In this document: positions 11,265 through 20,500 of the stretch, in pieces
How the letters are laid out: every line of letters begins with the position of its first letter
Numbering within the stretch: the first letter of the stretch is position 1
Source: Antedon mediterranea
Lineage: Eukaryota; Echinodermata; Crinoidea; Comatulida; Antedonidae
NCBI RefSeq assembly: GCF_964355755.1
Contig: NC_092679.1
Location: 5,022,001-5,086,000 of the forward strand
Length of the DNA stretch: 64,000 nt
Direction: 5' to 3'
Program-made: the position numbers and the translations under genes
The notes under the pieces: model-generated
The model's input: only the letters and a program-made list of their open reading frames with translations
What the model was told of the DNA's origin: nothing
Databases searched by the model: none

Positions 11265-12044
11265 GCCTAGACTAGATTGACAATAGCGCAGTAGCAGTGT
11301 TACCAATAAAATAGTTACCATATCTGCTATTTCTGTGTTGTTCCATTGAATGACATCCGACAAATAATTGCAGACGTCAGTAGGCTCTTCATGTACTCCA
11401 GTAATGTTTTTGAATGCATATATGAAATCATGATAAAGTGTTTCATAGATTAATAAATCATGTTCCGGCCACCACAAGCCCCATGAATCATCACCGAATG
11501 AAGGGAAGAAGCCACCATCATCAGGTGATAAGTCGTCAGAAGGAGAAGATCTCTTTCTTCTTCGCGTAGCTGAAATGGGTTCAACATCAACATGTCCATC
11601 ATAATCGTCGTCATGACTAAAGATCATTTCGCAGTAATCTCGAGTATCAAACCTAGTATCACTCGCAATTTCAGAGCAAACTTCTCCAACAATTTCGCCT
11701 TCGGAGCACAAAAGCCTTTGAAGATGGACCCCCGCGTCGGAGCAAAAAATATTCAAAACATGGCGGATGTTGTGACTGTTGTACATCTTTCCTATCATGG
11801 TCAGAGCGTCCCTGAATGTGAATCCTGGTATGATTTCCCCACGTTGTGCATACAATTCCATATCACAATCCTCGCCATCCTCATCAGACCTACTGCCCGA
11901 ATCTATCGGACTGGCTCGTTTAACAAGACTGCGTCTAACATCAATTTGCGCATCTTCGGGTTTTTCTACTACTCTCCCATTACTGATAAAAGTGTATGTA
12001 CATACGATAAACACCACTTCATATATCAGTAAGTTTAACCGCAT
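51..12044 (-). CDS. REJ-domain, polycystin-1/suREJ-like extracellular protein (5' 15 exons; 3' end off window)
   Basis: Fifteen exons join in consistent phase: 12044-11319, 10736-9534, 8779-7384, 7277-6981, 6694-6500, 6013-5860, 5397-5292, 4813-4663, 4269-4192, 3574-3404, 2219-2013, 1874-1704, 1320-1057, 786-576 and 199-51. Together they give about 1826 residues with no stop. Order seen: signal peptide (about 1-23), repeated Cys modules (about 60-1100), DC-G-C / CG-CGG repeats (about 1110-1350), then a region with REJ-like signatures (CG-V-LDGR-STGSGAR, PGIGDSLTLKPGSL, FEWSV, SLFVPANSLPG). REJ regions occur in polycystin-1 relatives and in sea urchin sperm receptors for egg jelly. Those normally continue into GPS, PLAT and membrane segments, which would lie left of base 1. 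The start is the ATG at 12044 because it gives a good signal peptide. The role (adhesion or receptor) is inferred. Each exon pair joins with matching phase, which argues for one gene rather than several. Confidence 0.82.
200..575. other. intron of REJ-type gene, no feature seen
   Basis: AT-rich intronic sequence between two REJ exons. I see no repeat or open frame of note. Confidence 0.6.
1704..4813 (-). CDS. REJ-type protein exons 8-12: beta-rich repeats leading into REJ region
   Basis: Exons 4813-4663 (VSVAGAGFTSGSMPVCIF), 4269-4192, 3574-3404 (DVVITSVSPLQFTIDRDD), 2219-2013 and 1874-1704 join with phase 1 at each junction. The first resembles an IPT/filamin-like strand pattern (VAGAGFTSG...PVC...L-C-V). 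The last carries RSCADVIQ...LGDGAECKW...ALFILFGNGDNLPGIG, which fits the cysteine pair and LG-G--LPG pattern of REJ repeats. Assignment of the intermediate exons to Ig-like folds is inference. Confidence 0.7.
2378..2605. mobile_element. palindromic MITE (family E) copy 1
   Basis: Left and right arms are imperfect inverted repeats: CTATTTCCGAAGTTTCATAGG pairs with the arm containing CTATGATACTTCGGAAATAG. The inner part also pairs (CACATGTGTTTCACATG). A related, more diverged copy lies at 46540-46760. It sits in an intron of the REJ-type gene. No coding capacity. Confidence 0.65.
2733..2915 (+). mobile_element. tRNA-derived SINE, copy 1
   Basis: Starts ACGGAGTGGAGTTGTGGC. An A-box-like TGGCCTGGTGG and a B box GGGTTCAAGTCC are correctly spaced. 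Between them CTTGG-CTGCCAAT-CCAAG forms a perfect anticodon stem with GCC in the loop, so the head most resembles tRNA-Gly(GCC). A non-tRNA body follows (CTCCACTCCCAAAGACTTG... to TTTGTCTCGTG). A second copy with the same body lies at 5451-5627. Confidence 0.8.
2916..3403. other. intron remainder, AT-rich
   Basis: Homopolymer-rich intronic sequence with a chance open frame on the plus strand (3051-3269) of no recognisable family. Nothing else seen. Confidence 0.5.
3746..3902. mobile_element. MITE family C copy 1
   Basis: Inverted termini TAAAGCTCTGCCTACAC... and ...GTGTAAGAGCTTTA enclose a partly palindromic centre (CATATATGGACATGATG...). Related copies lie at about 26063-26191 and 27551-27672. 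Confidence 0.7.
4270..4662. other. intron of REJ-type gene, no feature seen
   Basis: No repeat or gene recognised. Confidence 0.5.
4859..5073. mobile_element. palindromic MITE family A (GGTTCCCACTAG) copy 1
   Basis: Begins AAGCGTGGTTCCCACTAG and ends with the complement CGCTAGCGGGAACCAAGCTT. TA flanks both ends. The inner half repeats the GTGGGAACCGACG arm. It lies in an intron of the REJ-type gene. Confidence 0.85.
5292..7277 (-). CDS. REJ-type protein exons 4-7: cysteine-rich DC-G-C / CG-CGG repeat region
   Basis: Exons 7277-6981, 6694-6500, 6013-5860 and 5397-5292 join in phase. They encode regularly spaced cysteine repeats such as DCAGICNG, DCLGLCNG, DCAGECGG, ECGDCVGG, DCGGTCNG, ECGECVGG and DACGVCGG. 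This motif type occurs in many secreted or surface proteins of invertebrates and protists. The cysteines are probably paired in disulphides outside the cell (inference). The region links the N-terminal Cys modules to the REJ-like part, and each intron interrupts the repeats at a similar place (within a Gly codon of VGG or PG). Confidence 0.8.
5451..5627 (+). mobile_element. tRNA-derived SINE, copy 2
   Basis: Same family as 2733-2915: ACGGAGTGGAGTTGTGGCTT head, B box GGGTTCAAGTCC, body ACACCACTCCCAACGACTTG. About ten bases of the anticodon arm are lost relative to copy 1, so the tRNA-like fold is broken here. Confidence 0.8.
6188..6310. mobile_element. palindromic MITE family A copy 2 (short form)
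   Basis: TTAAGCGTGGTTCCCACTAG at the left and CGCTAGTGGGAACCAAACATTA at the right, with a GTGGGAACCGACG internal arm. Shorter than copy 1. Confidence 0.85.
6695..6980. other. intron of REJ-type gene, no feature seen
   Basis: Nothing recognised beyond splice signals at the two ends. Confidence 0.5.
7384..8779 (-). CDS. REJ-type protein exon 3: acidic Cys-module exon
   Basis: Encodes about 465 residues in one exon, the longest of the gene. It repeats the layout of exon 2: DILDYMKATFVFLGDY...EMC, then EEEGYSIPIQELTGY...MC, then VTFDQFIGIIGEAI...MC...IC...KC, and finally a partial TGFDTHEEFC unit. It is strongly acidic (runs of D/E such as SSDDSEEEDLD). Acceptor TTTTACAG and donor GTAAGT flank it. 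It ends one base into a codon, which the next exon completes. I recognise no named domain here. Confidence 0.8.
8780..9533. other. intron of REJ-type gene, no feature seen
   Basis: AT-rich, with a short GC-richer patch at about 9060-9120. Minus-strand open frames here carry no recognisable motif. Confidence 0.5.
9534..10736 (-). CDS. REJ-type protein exon 2: Cys modules plus low-complexity W/M/P/G/D tracts
   Basis: Encodes about 401 residues, phase 0 at both ends, so the exon can be duplicated or skipped without a frameshift. It begins FTSSLKMFFKAVM...DC, which aligns with the start of exon 3 (ITDVLVEFFVNTMM...DC). Two low-complexity tracts are encoded by coding minisatellites: a GPMDGPMDGP-like stretch (10440-10650) and a SDVWNSDGW-like stretch (about 9690-9765). 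Between them lie the module DALDYIRVAFTFLGRY...ELC and its partner LTFTQVLGVFGDM...LC...FC...AC. Acceptor TTTGCAG and donor GTAAGT are both good. Confidence 0.8.
9690..9765 (-). repeat. coding minisatellite (SDVWNS-type)
   Basis: Tandem units of GGAATTCCATACATC / GGAATGCCATCCGTA type lie inside exon 2 of the REJ-type gene and encode a WNS/DVW/DGW repeat on the minus strand. Confidence 0.8.
10440..10650 (-). repeat. coding minisatellite (GPMDGP-type)
   Basis: Imperfect repeats of CCATCGGTCCATCCATC-like units encode a Gly/Pro/Met/Asp/Trp-rich low-complexity stretch within exon 2 on the minus strand. Confidence 0.75.
11160..11265. repeat. (TTA)n microsatellite
   Basis: A nearly pure ATT/TTA trinucleotide tract in the intron just 3' of exon 1 of the REJ-type gene. 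It gives long spurious Asn or Tyr frames. Confidence 0.95.
11319..12044 (-). CDS. REJ-type protein exon 1: signal peptide, propeptide-like basic sites, Cys module 1
   Basis: Encodes residues 1-242. The start MRLNLL is followed by a hydrophobic stretch (IYEVVFIVCTYTFIS) typical of a signal peptide. An in-frame TTG 27 bases upstream (12071) would only add a polar lead, so I prefer ATG 12044. A KR pair lies near residue 42-43 and a furin-type RRRKR at about 161-165. Between them sits the first Cys module (FTFRDALTMIGKM...FC...LLC...VC...YC). The exon ends after codon ATG at a GTAACT donor (phase 0). Reading past the donor gives poly-Asn from an ATT/TTA microsatellite, which is intron. Confidence 0.8.
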
Positions 12045-13125
12045 TTTTAACTGGTAATTCAACGCATTCAAATAATGATTGCGTTGGTTGGTCTACGCGG
12101 CTCGGTGTTGCTTCTGCAGTAGCCAAGCTTTATTCGTCGACTTTTACAAGGATGATGTGCTTTATTGATTACCCCACGGATTCTGTAATTCTTGTTATCT
12201 CAACCATAATAATATTTGATATAAGCTACCTCATGAATATACAATACAGTACTCTAAAATCATTATTATTATGCTATTCGTGATTGGTTCACTTGTTGTC
12301 AAAGTAACAGTAACAAAGAATAACCATGGATAAGAAAAAATAGGATCAAAGCCTTCTCATGACGATATCGTTCACTAATTACCGTAGGAAATAGCGAACG
12401 CAGCACACGATTGCGTGCGCAGCATCATGTGCACGTGAGATATGCCAGTATATATATATACATATATAGGCAACTTTATTCCAAAAAATGTAACAAAACG
12501 ACGCACTGTGGATTTACAAAATCTGTTACGTTCTTATATGCATGCATCCTACAACAACAAAAAATATAAAATAACGTAAAAATAAAGATTCAAAATAACA
12601 AAAGCCACTTATTTCTGTTGCTGGCAATCTCACGCAAATTAATTAGGTCGTTTAAATTATTTATCTTAACATTTCTGATAAATAAATCATTTCTAAGTGT
12701 ACTTAACAGATATGCCAGTATGCTATGTCTATTTGCAGGTCGTCAAGGTGTCGTTTCTATGCCAGAGATTAAGTTGTTAATTTAGGCTTAATTAAGGTAG
12801 CATGGGGCCTAAACCATTTGTAATTTACCCTTAATAGTTGTACACAACAATAAACCATTATTAATAGGCTATAAACACAAATTCCATGTATTTAATACGT
12901 ACTAAACATTATTCATTCTCCATTTATACATCTATTTAGAATAAAATACACCGTTCATATCGATCGTTTGACCTTCATCCTTTTAAAAATAGACTATTAT
13001 AGCCATTATTCACAAAAAAACGCGAACACATTCATAAATAGTGTTCACCATTTGTAGTTATAGCAACTATAATAATATGAATTTTAAACGAATTGTTGTC
13101 GACGAGAAAGACAATTAATACCGTA
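12045..13125. promoter_or_regulatory. intergenic region between divergent REJ-type gene and RBM25 (5' flanks)
   Basis: The two genes are transcribed away from each other, so this stretch should hold the promoter of the minus-strand gene. A TA-rich run (TATATATATACATATATAGG) lies near 12450-12470, but it is about 400 bases from the start codon and I cannot call it a TATA box. No gene recognised. Confidence 0.3.
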
Positions 13126-13560
13126 AACTCTCGATTTTTAGGACTCTTGGATGGGCTTCTTTTCGAGATTACATTTTCAAACTGAAAGGGGACTTTTAGA
13201 ATGAATGCTGTAAATGTCTATGTATTACAAATTACACAGTAAAATCCCTATTCTTTTTTACATTTTCTTTTTATAAACGGCGTGGTAAAAAATATTATTA
13301 GACTATATATAGGTAATATTACTTGAATTTTACGTTTCTGGTGTTTTTATTCATCTTCAGACGTATTTTCGTGCTATGGTACAAATTATCCACTGCATAA
13401 TACCCACCGGCTATGGTGTGATTACTGAAAAAAAGTCTGTCTGGCTTTAGCAGCAGAATTTTGGCAAATTTTGTATTTGGCCATTTTAAGGAAAATTCAT
13501 ATTTCGTCTTGATTTCTGTTACATAAATTGGTTTATGCTAACCAGATATTATATTTATAA
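13126..13560 (+). mobile_element. dispersed repeat family D, copy 1
   Basis: Shares many segments, in opposite orientation, with 23640-24130: TACACAGTAAAATC, AATATTACTTGAATTTTACG, TTTGGCAAATTTTG, TTCGTCTTGATTTCTGTTAC. That makes it a dispersed element. No coding capacity seen. Confidence 0.7.
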
Positions 13561-13739
13561 TGCACATGGGTCCCATAGCAATTAAAACATATAGGCCTAC
13601 AACATGAAATTAAGAACGCGTCAATTATTATCAACATTATTTATTATAACCTATTTTTGTATAATCTTAATTTCATAGGCGACCAGGAAAGAAAATAATA
13701 CTATAGAAGTATGCCAAGAACTATGGCTCTGGTTAGTAT

Positions 13740-13910
13740 TCATAAATTGCGCCCCCAGTCGGCATAGGTCGTGCGTGAACGATTTCCATTTCTGTTGTTT
13801 TCAGACAACGACCGCGTACGACGACGAGAAAAAAAGAGAAGGAAGAAGAGCGTGGCTGCGGCGAAGTAAAACTCTATTTCGTGAGAAATACGTTTATAAA
13901 ACTATCTAGG
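13740..13910 (+). promoter_or_regulatory. probable RBM25 promoter / non-coding first exon
   Basis: A locally CpG-richer stretch (GACAACGACCGCGTACGACGACGAG, purine-rich GAGAAGGAAGAAGAGCG) lies about 0.65 kb upstream of the RBM25 start codon. Candidate donors follow: GCGGCGAA|GTAAAA at 13866 or CTATCTAG|GTAATT at 13910. Acceptors TTTTAG (14515) and TTACAG (14531) lie just before the ATG. The position of the transcription start is not visible. Confidence 0.4.
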
Positions 13911-13959
13911 TAATTGTTATCACGATCAAATAGTCTAACGTGTACTAGGATAACTAGCT

Positions 13960-14260
13960 CCAATAATAAACTCTAGGCCTAGAGAGTAGGGCTAGCCTAC
14001 TATCTAGCTAACACTGGACTGTGGTAGTATAAAATAATACTTAATAAATAGGCCTGGCTGCTGGCTGGGGCCTAGGCCTACTACTAGCCGACCTAGATAG
14101 CCTACCTAGGCTAGGCCTAGAGCAGCTCGAGGCGGGAGAGAGAGAAAGTCGGCTTATTAGGCCTGCGCCTGATTAATTAAAGACTGTTCTTCCTAGGTAG
14201 GCATAGGACCTAGCCTCTAGATATCCACTAGGCCTACATGCAAAACGACTGACGTATCCA
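13960..14260. repeat. CTAGGCCTA-rich tract
   Basis: Dense, overlapping CTAGGCCTA / TAGGCCTAG / CTAGCC words. Such palindromic words are frequent in echinoderm and related genomes. It lies in the presumed 5' UTR intron of RBM25. Confidence 0.6.
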
Positions 14261-14532
14261 TTCTTTACTTTATTTACTAATTTTACTTTAATAAAGACTT
14301 TTCTAGGAATTGGGCCTGCCTGCCATGTTAATTGTTATGACAATTTTTTTTTTTAAAGCAGAGATTATCTTATCTGATCAACCAATGCAAAACTAGACCT
14401 ATAGACTAGGCCGAGATCGCTAGGCATATAACCTACGGTATCTCCTCTACTCTAGTACATTGGCTATTAACTTTATACAATTTTTTTTACTAATATTAGG
14501 CCTATATTATTTTAGGTTAAACTCATTACAGT

Positions 14533-17500
14533 ATGTCGTTTCCTCCGCCTGGAAGGCCTCTTCATCAAGTGCCGCCAATGCCACCAGGTATTCAACCAAG
14601 AGCAGCATTTGGGGCCTACCCCCGAATGCCAGGTAAGTTGCAAATGCTGCAAACAGATAATTTAATTGAGATTATTTAATATATTGATAATTAAATTGAC
14701 TTTATGTTTAAAGCAGAATGCACAATTTAAGTACTACTTTAAAAAAGTATAATTCTCGCACCTGTTTGTAAGTAAATGATGAGTGTTTGGGTCATATAAT
14801 GTCTATGTACATAGAGGATTTTTAAACTTAAATATTTTTTTTCAAGGTCAGCCAGTTGGACCAATGAGGATGATGACAGTTGGGATGATGCAAAGGGGAA
14901 TGGTAAGTCATTAAGATTGTATTTCATGTCGACACTGAAATATAGTAGATGATGCTTAATTGTTATTGTGCAGACTTGTAGCTGCAGGTATCTCAAAGGG
15001 GTTCAAACTTAAGTGTAGACTTGAATTAATGTAAGCTGGAGAGAAGGACTGAACCAATGCCACCATAACATAAGGATTTATACTACTACCACTATCAAGA
15101 TTCAAAAACTAATTATCTAAATATTAGTTATATGTAAGAAGCCTTAAGAAAATGTAATGTCGGACAAGGTACGCTGATTGCTATTTTACGAAAGTGTAAT
15201 CAAATCTGTTATGACGTTCTGTTGTAAATCAATCAAATATGTAAAATAACTAAAGCAGCATGTACAATAACTGGCGTAGAAATTGAAAGTTTAAGTTATC
15301 TTCGTGATAAAACGGCTCTTAATAAATTAGAATGGATAATTATGAAAAAAAATGTGACTCATCCACTAAATAGTATTGTAAGTTTTAATAGATCTGGTAG
15401 AATTCGGCAATGCAAAGTTAAAACCAACCGTTTTAGTGATTCCTTTTCCCATTATGCTTGTCATCTATATAATGTACATTTTTCAAGATCATTAGTTAAG
15501 TTGTTATGTTTTTATATTGTGTTTTAAATTGTATTGTATCTATATTTCTAAACTTAGGAAAACACACATTATATATGTTATAATTATTTGTTTTTGTTGT
15601 TAACGTTTTCCGTCTTCCGACATTACGCTTTCCACAATTTGTTTCCATTTTTGTCTGTTGTATGGCAGGATGGTTTGTTATTGTGTTAGTGTCTACTTGT
15701 CCTTGTAGGTCTTTCTTTATTTGATTCATCCAGTTATTTCTTGGTCTTCATACGGGTCGTTTGATTGGGGTATCATCCAGTAATCTAATTATATGTTCAT
15801 ACCATTTTAGTCTCCTTCGTTTAATTCTTTTACTCCATTCTTCTTGTTTTTTTATCTACAGTAGTATATTTTCGTGTTACACACTCTATCTGTTAATTTA
15901 ATATTTATCATCTTTCGCAACATTTTCCTGTGATATATATCTATACTTTCTTGTAATTTTTTTGTTTAGTACCCAGAGTTATAATTATGTGACAATAAAT
16001 TGAATCTTGAATAGATAATGTTCTTTCTGTTAGCCGAACATACAACTAAATGTGAATAACTTTGATTTGTTTATATCTTTAGCATCCAGGTATGATGCAA
16101 GGTATGCCACAAAGACCAGTGATGCCACATCCTGCTACAACCGCCACTTCAGCTGTATGTTACATTGTATTATAAATAAACACACATCAGGCATACATAG
16201 AACATTAATTCTAAATCGCCTGGTGATATACTGAAATTTAATTAATTAATTTGATACGATAAAGATGATGAAAGGTCACCCCAACCAAGTCTCGAACCCG
16301 GAACCTTCTGCATAATATGCAGCTGCATAGTGTATCAAGCAGAAGGTTCCGAGTGCGTATCCTGTATTATATTATATAAATAAAAAAAAACTACTACCAT
16401 AGTTCCCCGGGTATAATCCCACCCTGGGTATAATCCCACCCCGACTTTATGATCACCTTCGCACACAAGCATTTCCCTGGGCAAAGTCCCAGTGTATAAT
16501 TTAACATTAGGACAGAGGTGGTCCTACAGCTAGGCCTATGTCAATTTTTTTTGTAAACAAATTCTCCTAAAAAATAGAGTAATTTCTCTGAAATTCGGCT
16601 GACTTGAAACTCATCGGCCATCGTAAAGGTGAATACAAGCAAAGGCCATTATCGCCCCCATCGTAGCGTTCTGCACATGCTATCGCCGGGTACATTGTTG
16701 TTGTTGCTGCATGCTTGATTACCAAAAAAAAACACCCTCTACACCGACCGGAGCGTGCGCAGTATGGTGTCACATGAAATGCGTCATGAGAGATCACTTC
16801 AAATAATAGTATACCAAATTATTATATCGAATTTGAACAATAACATAACAGGCCTAGTAGTCTTCTAGTTTGAACATCTGCATAGTGTATCAAGTAGAAG
16901 GTTCTGAGTTTGTATCTTAATAGACACGTTTCTCGCTCGCGACCAATCAGAAATAGTGGGTATAGATTTGTAAACAAACCAAACACCGCTCTCGCCTAGT
17001 GCGTGTTGAAGCATAGCGAAATGGCGACTTTTGTTGCAAGGTGTATCATAAATGTTTTATATGTTTGATAAATCGTGAATTTAACTACACAAAATCACTG
17101 AATAATATTCCTGTTTTTCATTTTCAAACACTTGCTGAGTGGTTTGCGTCTGCTCCGAAGGATAGTGGCGCAAAATCTTGGAATTTTTTCAAGGAAAGGT
17201 ATCCACGACGTGCTCGTGTCTCCGCCAGTGGCGTTGCCTGATGCGGTACTTGGTCTAATACTAGGCCTAGGCTTGGGTGTCTGTGAAAGCGCCGAAGAAC
17301 ATCACATAATACATGGAAGATGCCATAGGAGCATGAAGAAGAATGAAAGATAATAATTAATATATTTACGCAACATTTGTAAATAAAATCAACAGTTAAC
17401 ATGTATTAAATGCGCCGTAATTATATATGTCAAACCAAAAATGACAATACATAAATAAAGTCGATGATTCCGAATCAAATGCCCAAATAATTCTACAGTG

Positions 17501-20500
17501 AATATAAAACATAAGTTTAGAAAATAAATAACATCCTTACCATGCCATTCCATCAAATGACTAGTTTTGACGATTGCTTTTTAAGATGATCATCTCTCAG
17601 TTCTCCCATGCTTCAACATACCTCTCGCTGTGTTTGTTTACCATTGTATACCCACTAAAAGGTCAAACTGACGGTGACCTCGTGAGCGCGAAACGTGTCT
17701 ATTGGGATGGCTTTTTCACATTCTCGAAGATATCTTCATCTTTTTGTTTTTAATTTAATTAATTTTCAGTTTATCATGGGGTGAATTAGAATTTGTTCTG
17801 TGACTGTAGATTTCTTATCATTTTAAAAATGTATACAAAATTTTTAGTTTTGTGACATGTTTTTCATGATATTTTATTTATTTACAAAACATTGTATTTA
17901 ACAATTATATTATTACATTATCATCAGGATCAGAAACCAAAACAGAAGATTACAGTGTTTGTAGGAAATATATCTGAAAAAGCTCCAGACGGAATGATTA
18001 AACAACTTTTACAGGTAAAAGATCTGAATGAAACATTTACTCTCTCTCCACACATCTTCTGAATGAAACATTTACTCTCTCTCCACACATCTTCTGAATG
18101 AAACATTTACTCTTTATATTTAAATAAATTGCCAGATAACCATAAGTGTATTTTCCGTGCTATTACTGTGTATGTTTTTGTTTAATTTTAGAAATGTGGA
18201 ATTGTTTTAAATTGGAAGCGTGTCCAAGGGGCGTCGGGAAAGTTGCAAGCCTTTGGATTCTGTGAATATGCCGACCCCGAGTCTGGATTGCGTGCCATAC
18301 GTGTACTACACGACCTCAAACTTGCCGAGAAAAACTTAGTTGTAAGGACAAAGTTTATTATTTTATTGCCAGGAACTTGTGGTTGTGCTTTTTTTAAATT
18401 CTAAAGATAAAGTTAAAAATGTATTATTAAAGAATTTTAATATATATAGTGATTGTATATTAATTATATTTCTTTACCAGGTCAAAGTTGATCCGAAAAC
18501 AAGAACTTTACTTGATGAATATTTAGCTAGCAAGAAGAAAACTGGAGACACAGAGGTATAATTTGTTAAAATATAGAACAAAATAATGCATCAATATTTT
18601 GTACAAGATTAAAATGTTCTAGGAATGTTTGTGTTTGATAATTTCTCTGCACTGAAGAATAATTTTGACATGATTCCTAACCAATTGCTCGATTCCCTAT
18701 AGGATGGTGAGACCGAAGAAGAGGAAGGTATAATAAACGAAGATGGACTAGATGAGCAAGCTAAGAAAGTAGATAAAGCAATTGAAGAACAGATCAATAT
18801 CATCCTGCAAGACCACCATCAGGCCCTAAACAGACAAGGTATGTATTTACAATAATTAATGTCTTCAAAATGTGTTTAAATCATTGGAATTTCCTGAACA
18901 TTAATAGTGTAAACAACATTTAGTGTACTGCTAAAACAATGTGTGTTGCTGAAAAATTAAGTATGTTGCTCAAACAATAAGTGCGTTGCTCAAACATTAA
19001 GTGTATTGCTCAAACATTAAGTGCATTGCTCAAACATTAAGTGAATTGCTCAAACATTAAGTGCATTTCTCAAACATTAAGTGCATTGCTCAAACATTAA
19101 GTGCATTGCTCAAACAGTAGTTTGTTGCTCAAGCATAAGTGCATTGCTCAAACATTAAGTGCATTGCTCAAACATTAGTTTGTTGCTCAAACATTAAGTG
19201 CATTGCTCAAACATTAAGTGCATTGCTCAAACATTAAGTGAATTGCTTAAACATTAAGTGCGTTGCTCAAACATTAAGTGCATTGCTCAAACAGTAGTTT
19301 GTTGCTCAAACATTAAGTGCATTGCTCAAACATTAATGTGTTGCTCAAACATTTGTATCTATTAAATGTTTAATTATTTAAAACTTAACTTTTTTTTTTT
19401 TTTTTTTTATTTCATACTCATCCAACAGCGAGTAACCCGCCAATTACAGGATGGTAACTAATTCTTATACTAATTCTAATTTTTCAGATGATAAAGATAA
19501 TGATAAAAAGAAAAAACCAAGAGAAGATCGGAGAGAAGTAAGTGAAATCAGTAATTTGTTGCTAAATTCTGTTCTTAATGTTGTGGATTAGCAGTGTTCT
19601 TTAATTCAGCAGTGGTTTGATTCAAGTCATGCGTCCAAAATGAGCTGCAAGCCTACAAACTGAAGAAAGACTGTCCTTGTCGATAATCAGAAGTTAGGTA
19701 GTAGAATCAGTTGATCTTAACAGGCATTTTTGCCTTTTTATCTCACAAAATAAAGATAATGATATCAGTGTCGTTACTTTCTTTGTAGGAAAGCGTAGAT
19801 GACATGGAGTTGGAGGAGGATAAAAAAAATCTGATCTTTCGGGAAATAGACAGATTTCGCGATACCTACAAAGTAAGTCCAACTAATACTTCTCTTCATT
19901 TTAAATATTAAAATTTTGTTTTATTCTCCCTTTAGGTGGTCGTATAAACATTCTAATTCTTTACAATATTTCCTAACCCTCCCAATGTGGGTAGCATTAC
20001 ATCATGTTCCTTTGTTTTGCAAATCTTTAAAACATCAGAAATAATAAATATGATTCCACTGCAAGCATGCTTTACAATTACCCGTAATTGTCATACTTCA
20101 AGTGTCCCCTAAAATTTTCAATGACTCTGAATTCAAGGTGAATTTGTATACTCTAATCGCCCTTAAAAAATGTCCAAATTAAACTAATTATTATGAGCCT
20201 TATTATGCCATACAACTTGCTAATTGTTAAGAAGTCATTTTATTTGAGTCCTATTTTAATTGCTCTGGTTAAGTAGCTGTGTTTTCTTTGGTGCGTTTGT
20301 GTGTGTTTGCGATGTTGTCAACTTCATTTCGAGCAAATTTTAATACGCCTTGTACTCGTGTGTATAAAATGCTAGGTGTTACAATTGCGAACACCAGAGG
20401 ACGCCATAACATCCTGTGGCTACCCATAATGCCGTTGGAAATTCATTGTAGTCCCGTCAGTCAACCATTACATATTGTGCTTTGGTAAGTTAAAAAAATT

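Larger units (their letters stand above)
14903..16082. other. RBM25 intron 2 with LINE remnants
   Basis: The intron holds two non-LTR retrotransposon fragments, annotated separately, in opposite orientations. The remainder is AT-rich with no further feature. Confidence 0.7.

Noticed and set aside
11106-11318. Poly-Asn extension of exon 1 of the REJ-type gene
   Set aside because: It is read-through of the GTAACT donor into an ATT/TTA microsatellite. Splicing at 11319 keeps phase and joins homologous repeat sequence.
17132-17402. Overlapping frames in the intron 3 transposon as host genes
   Set aside because: They sit between transposon inverted repeats, are short, and have no recognisable complete domain.
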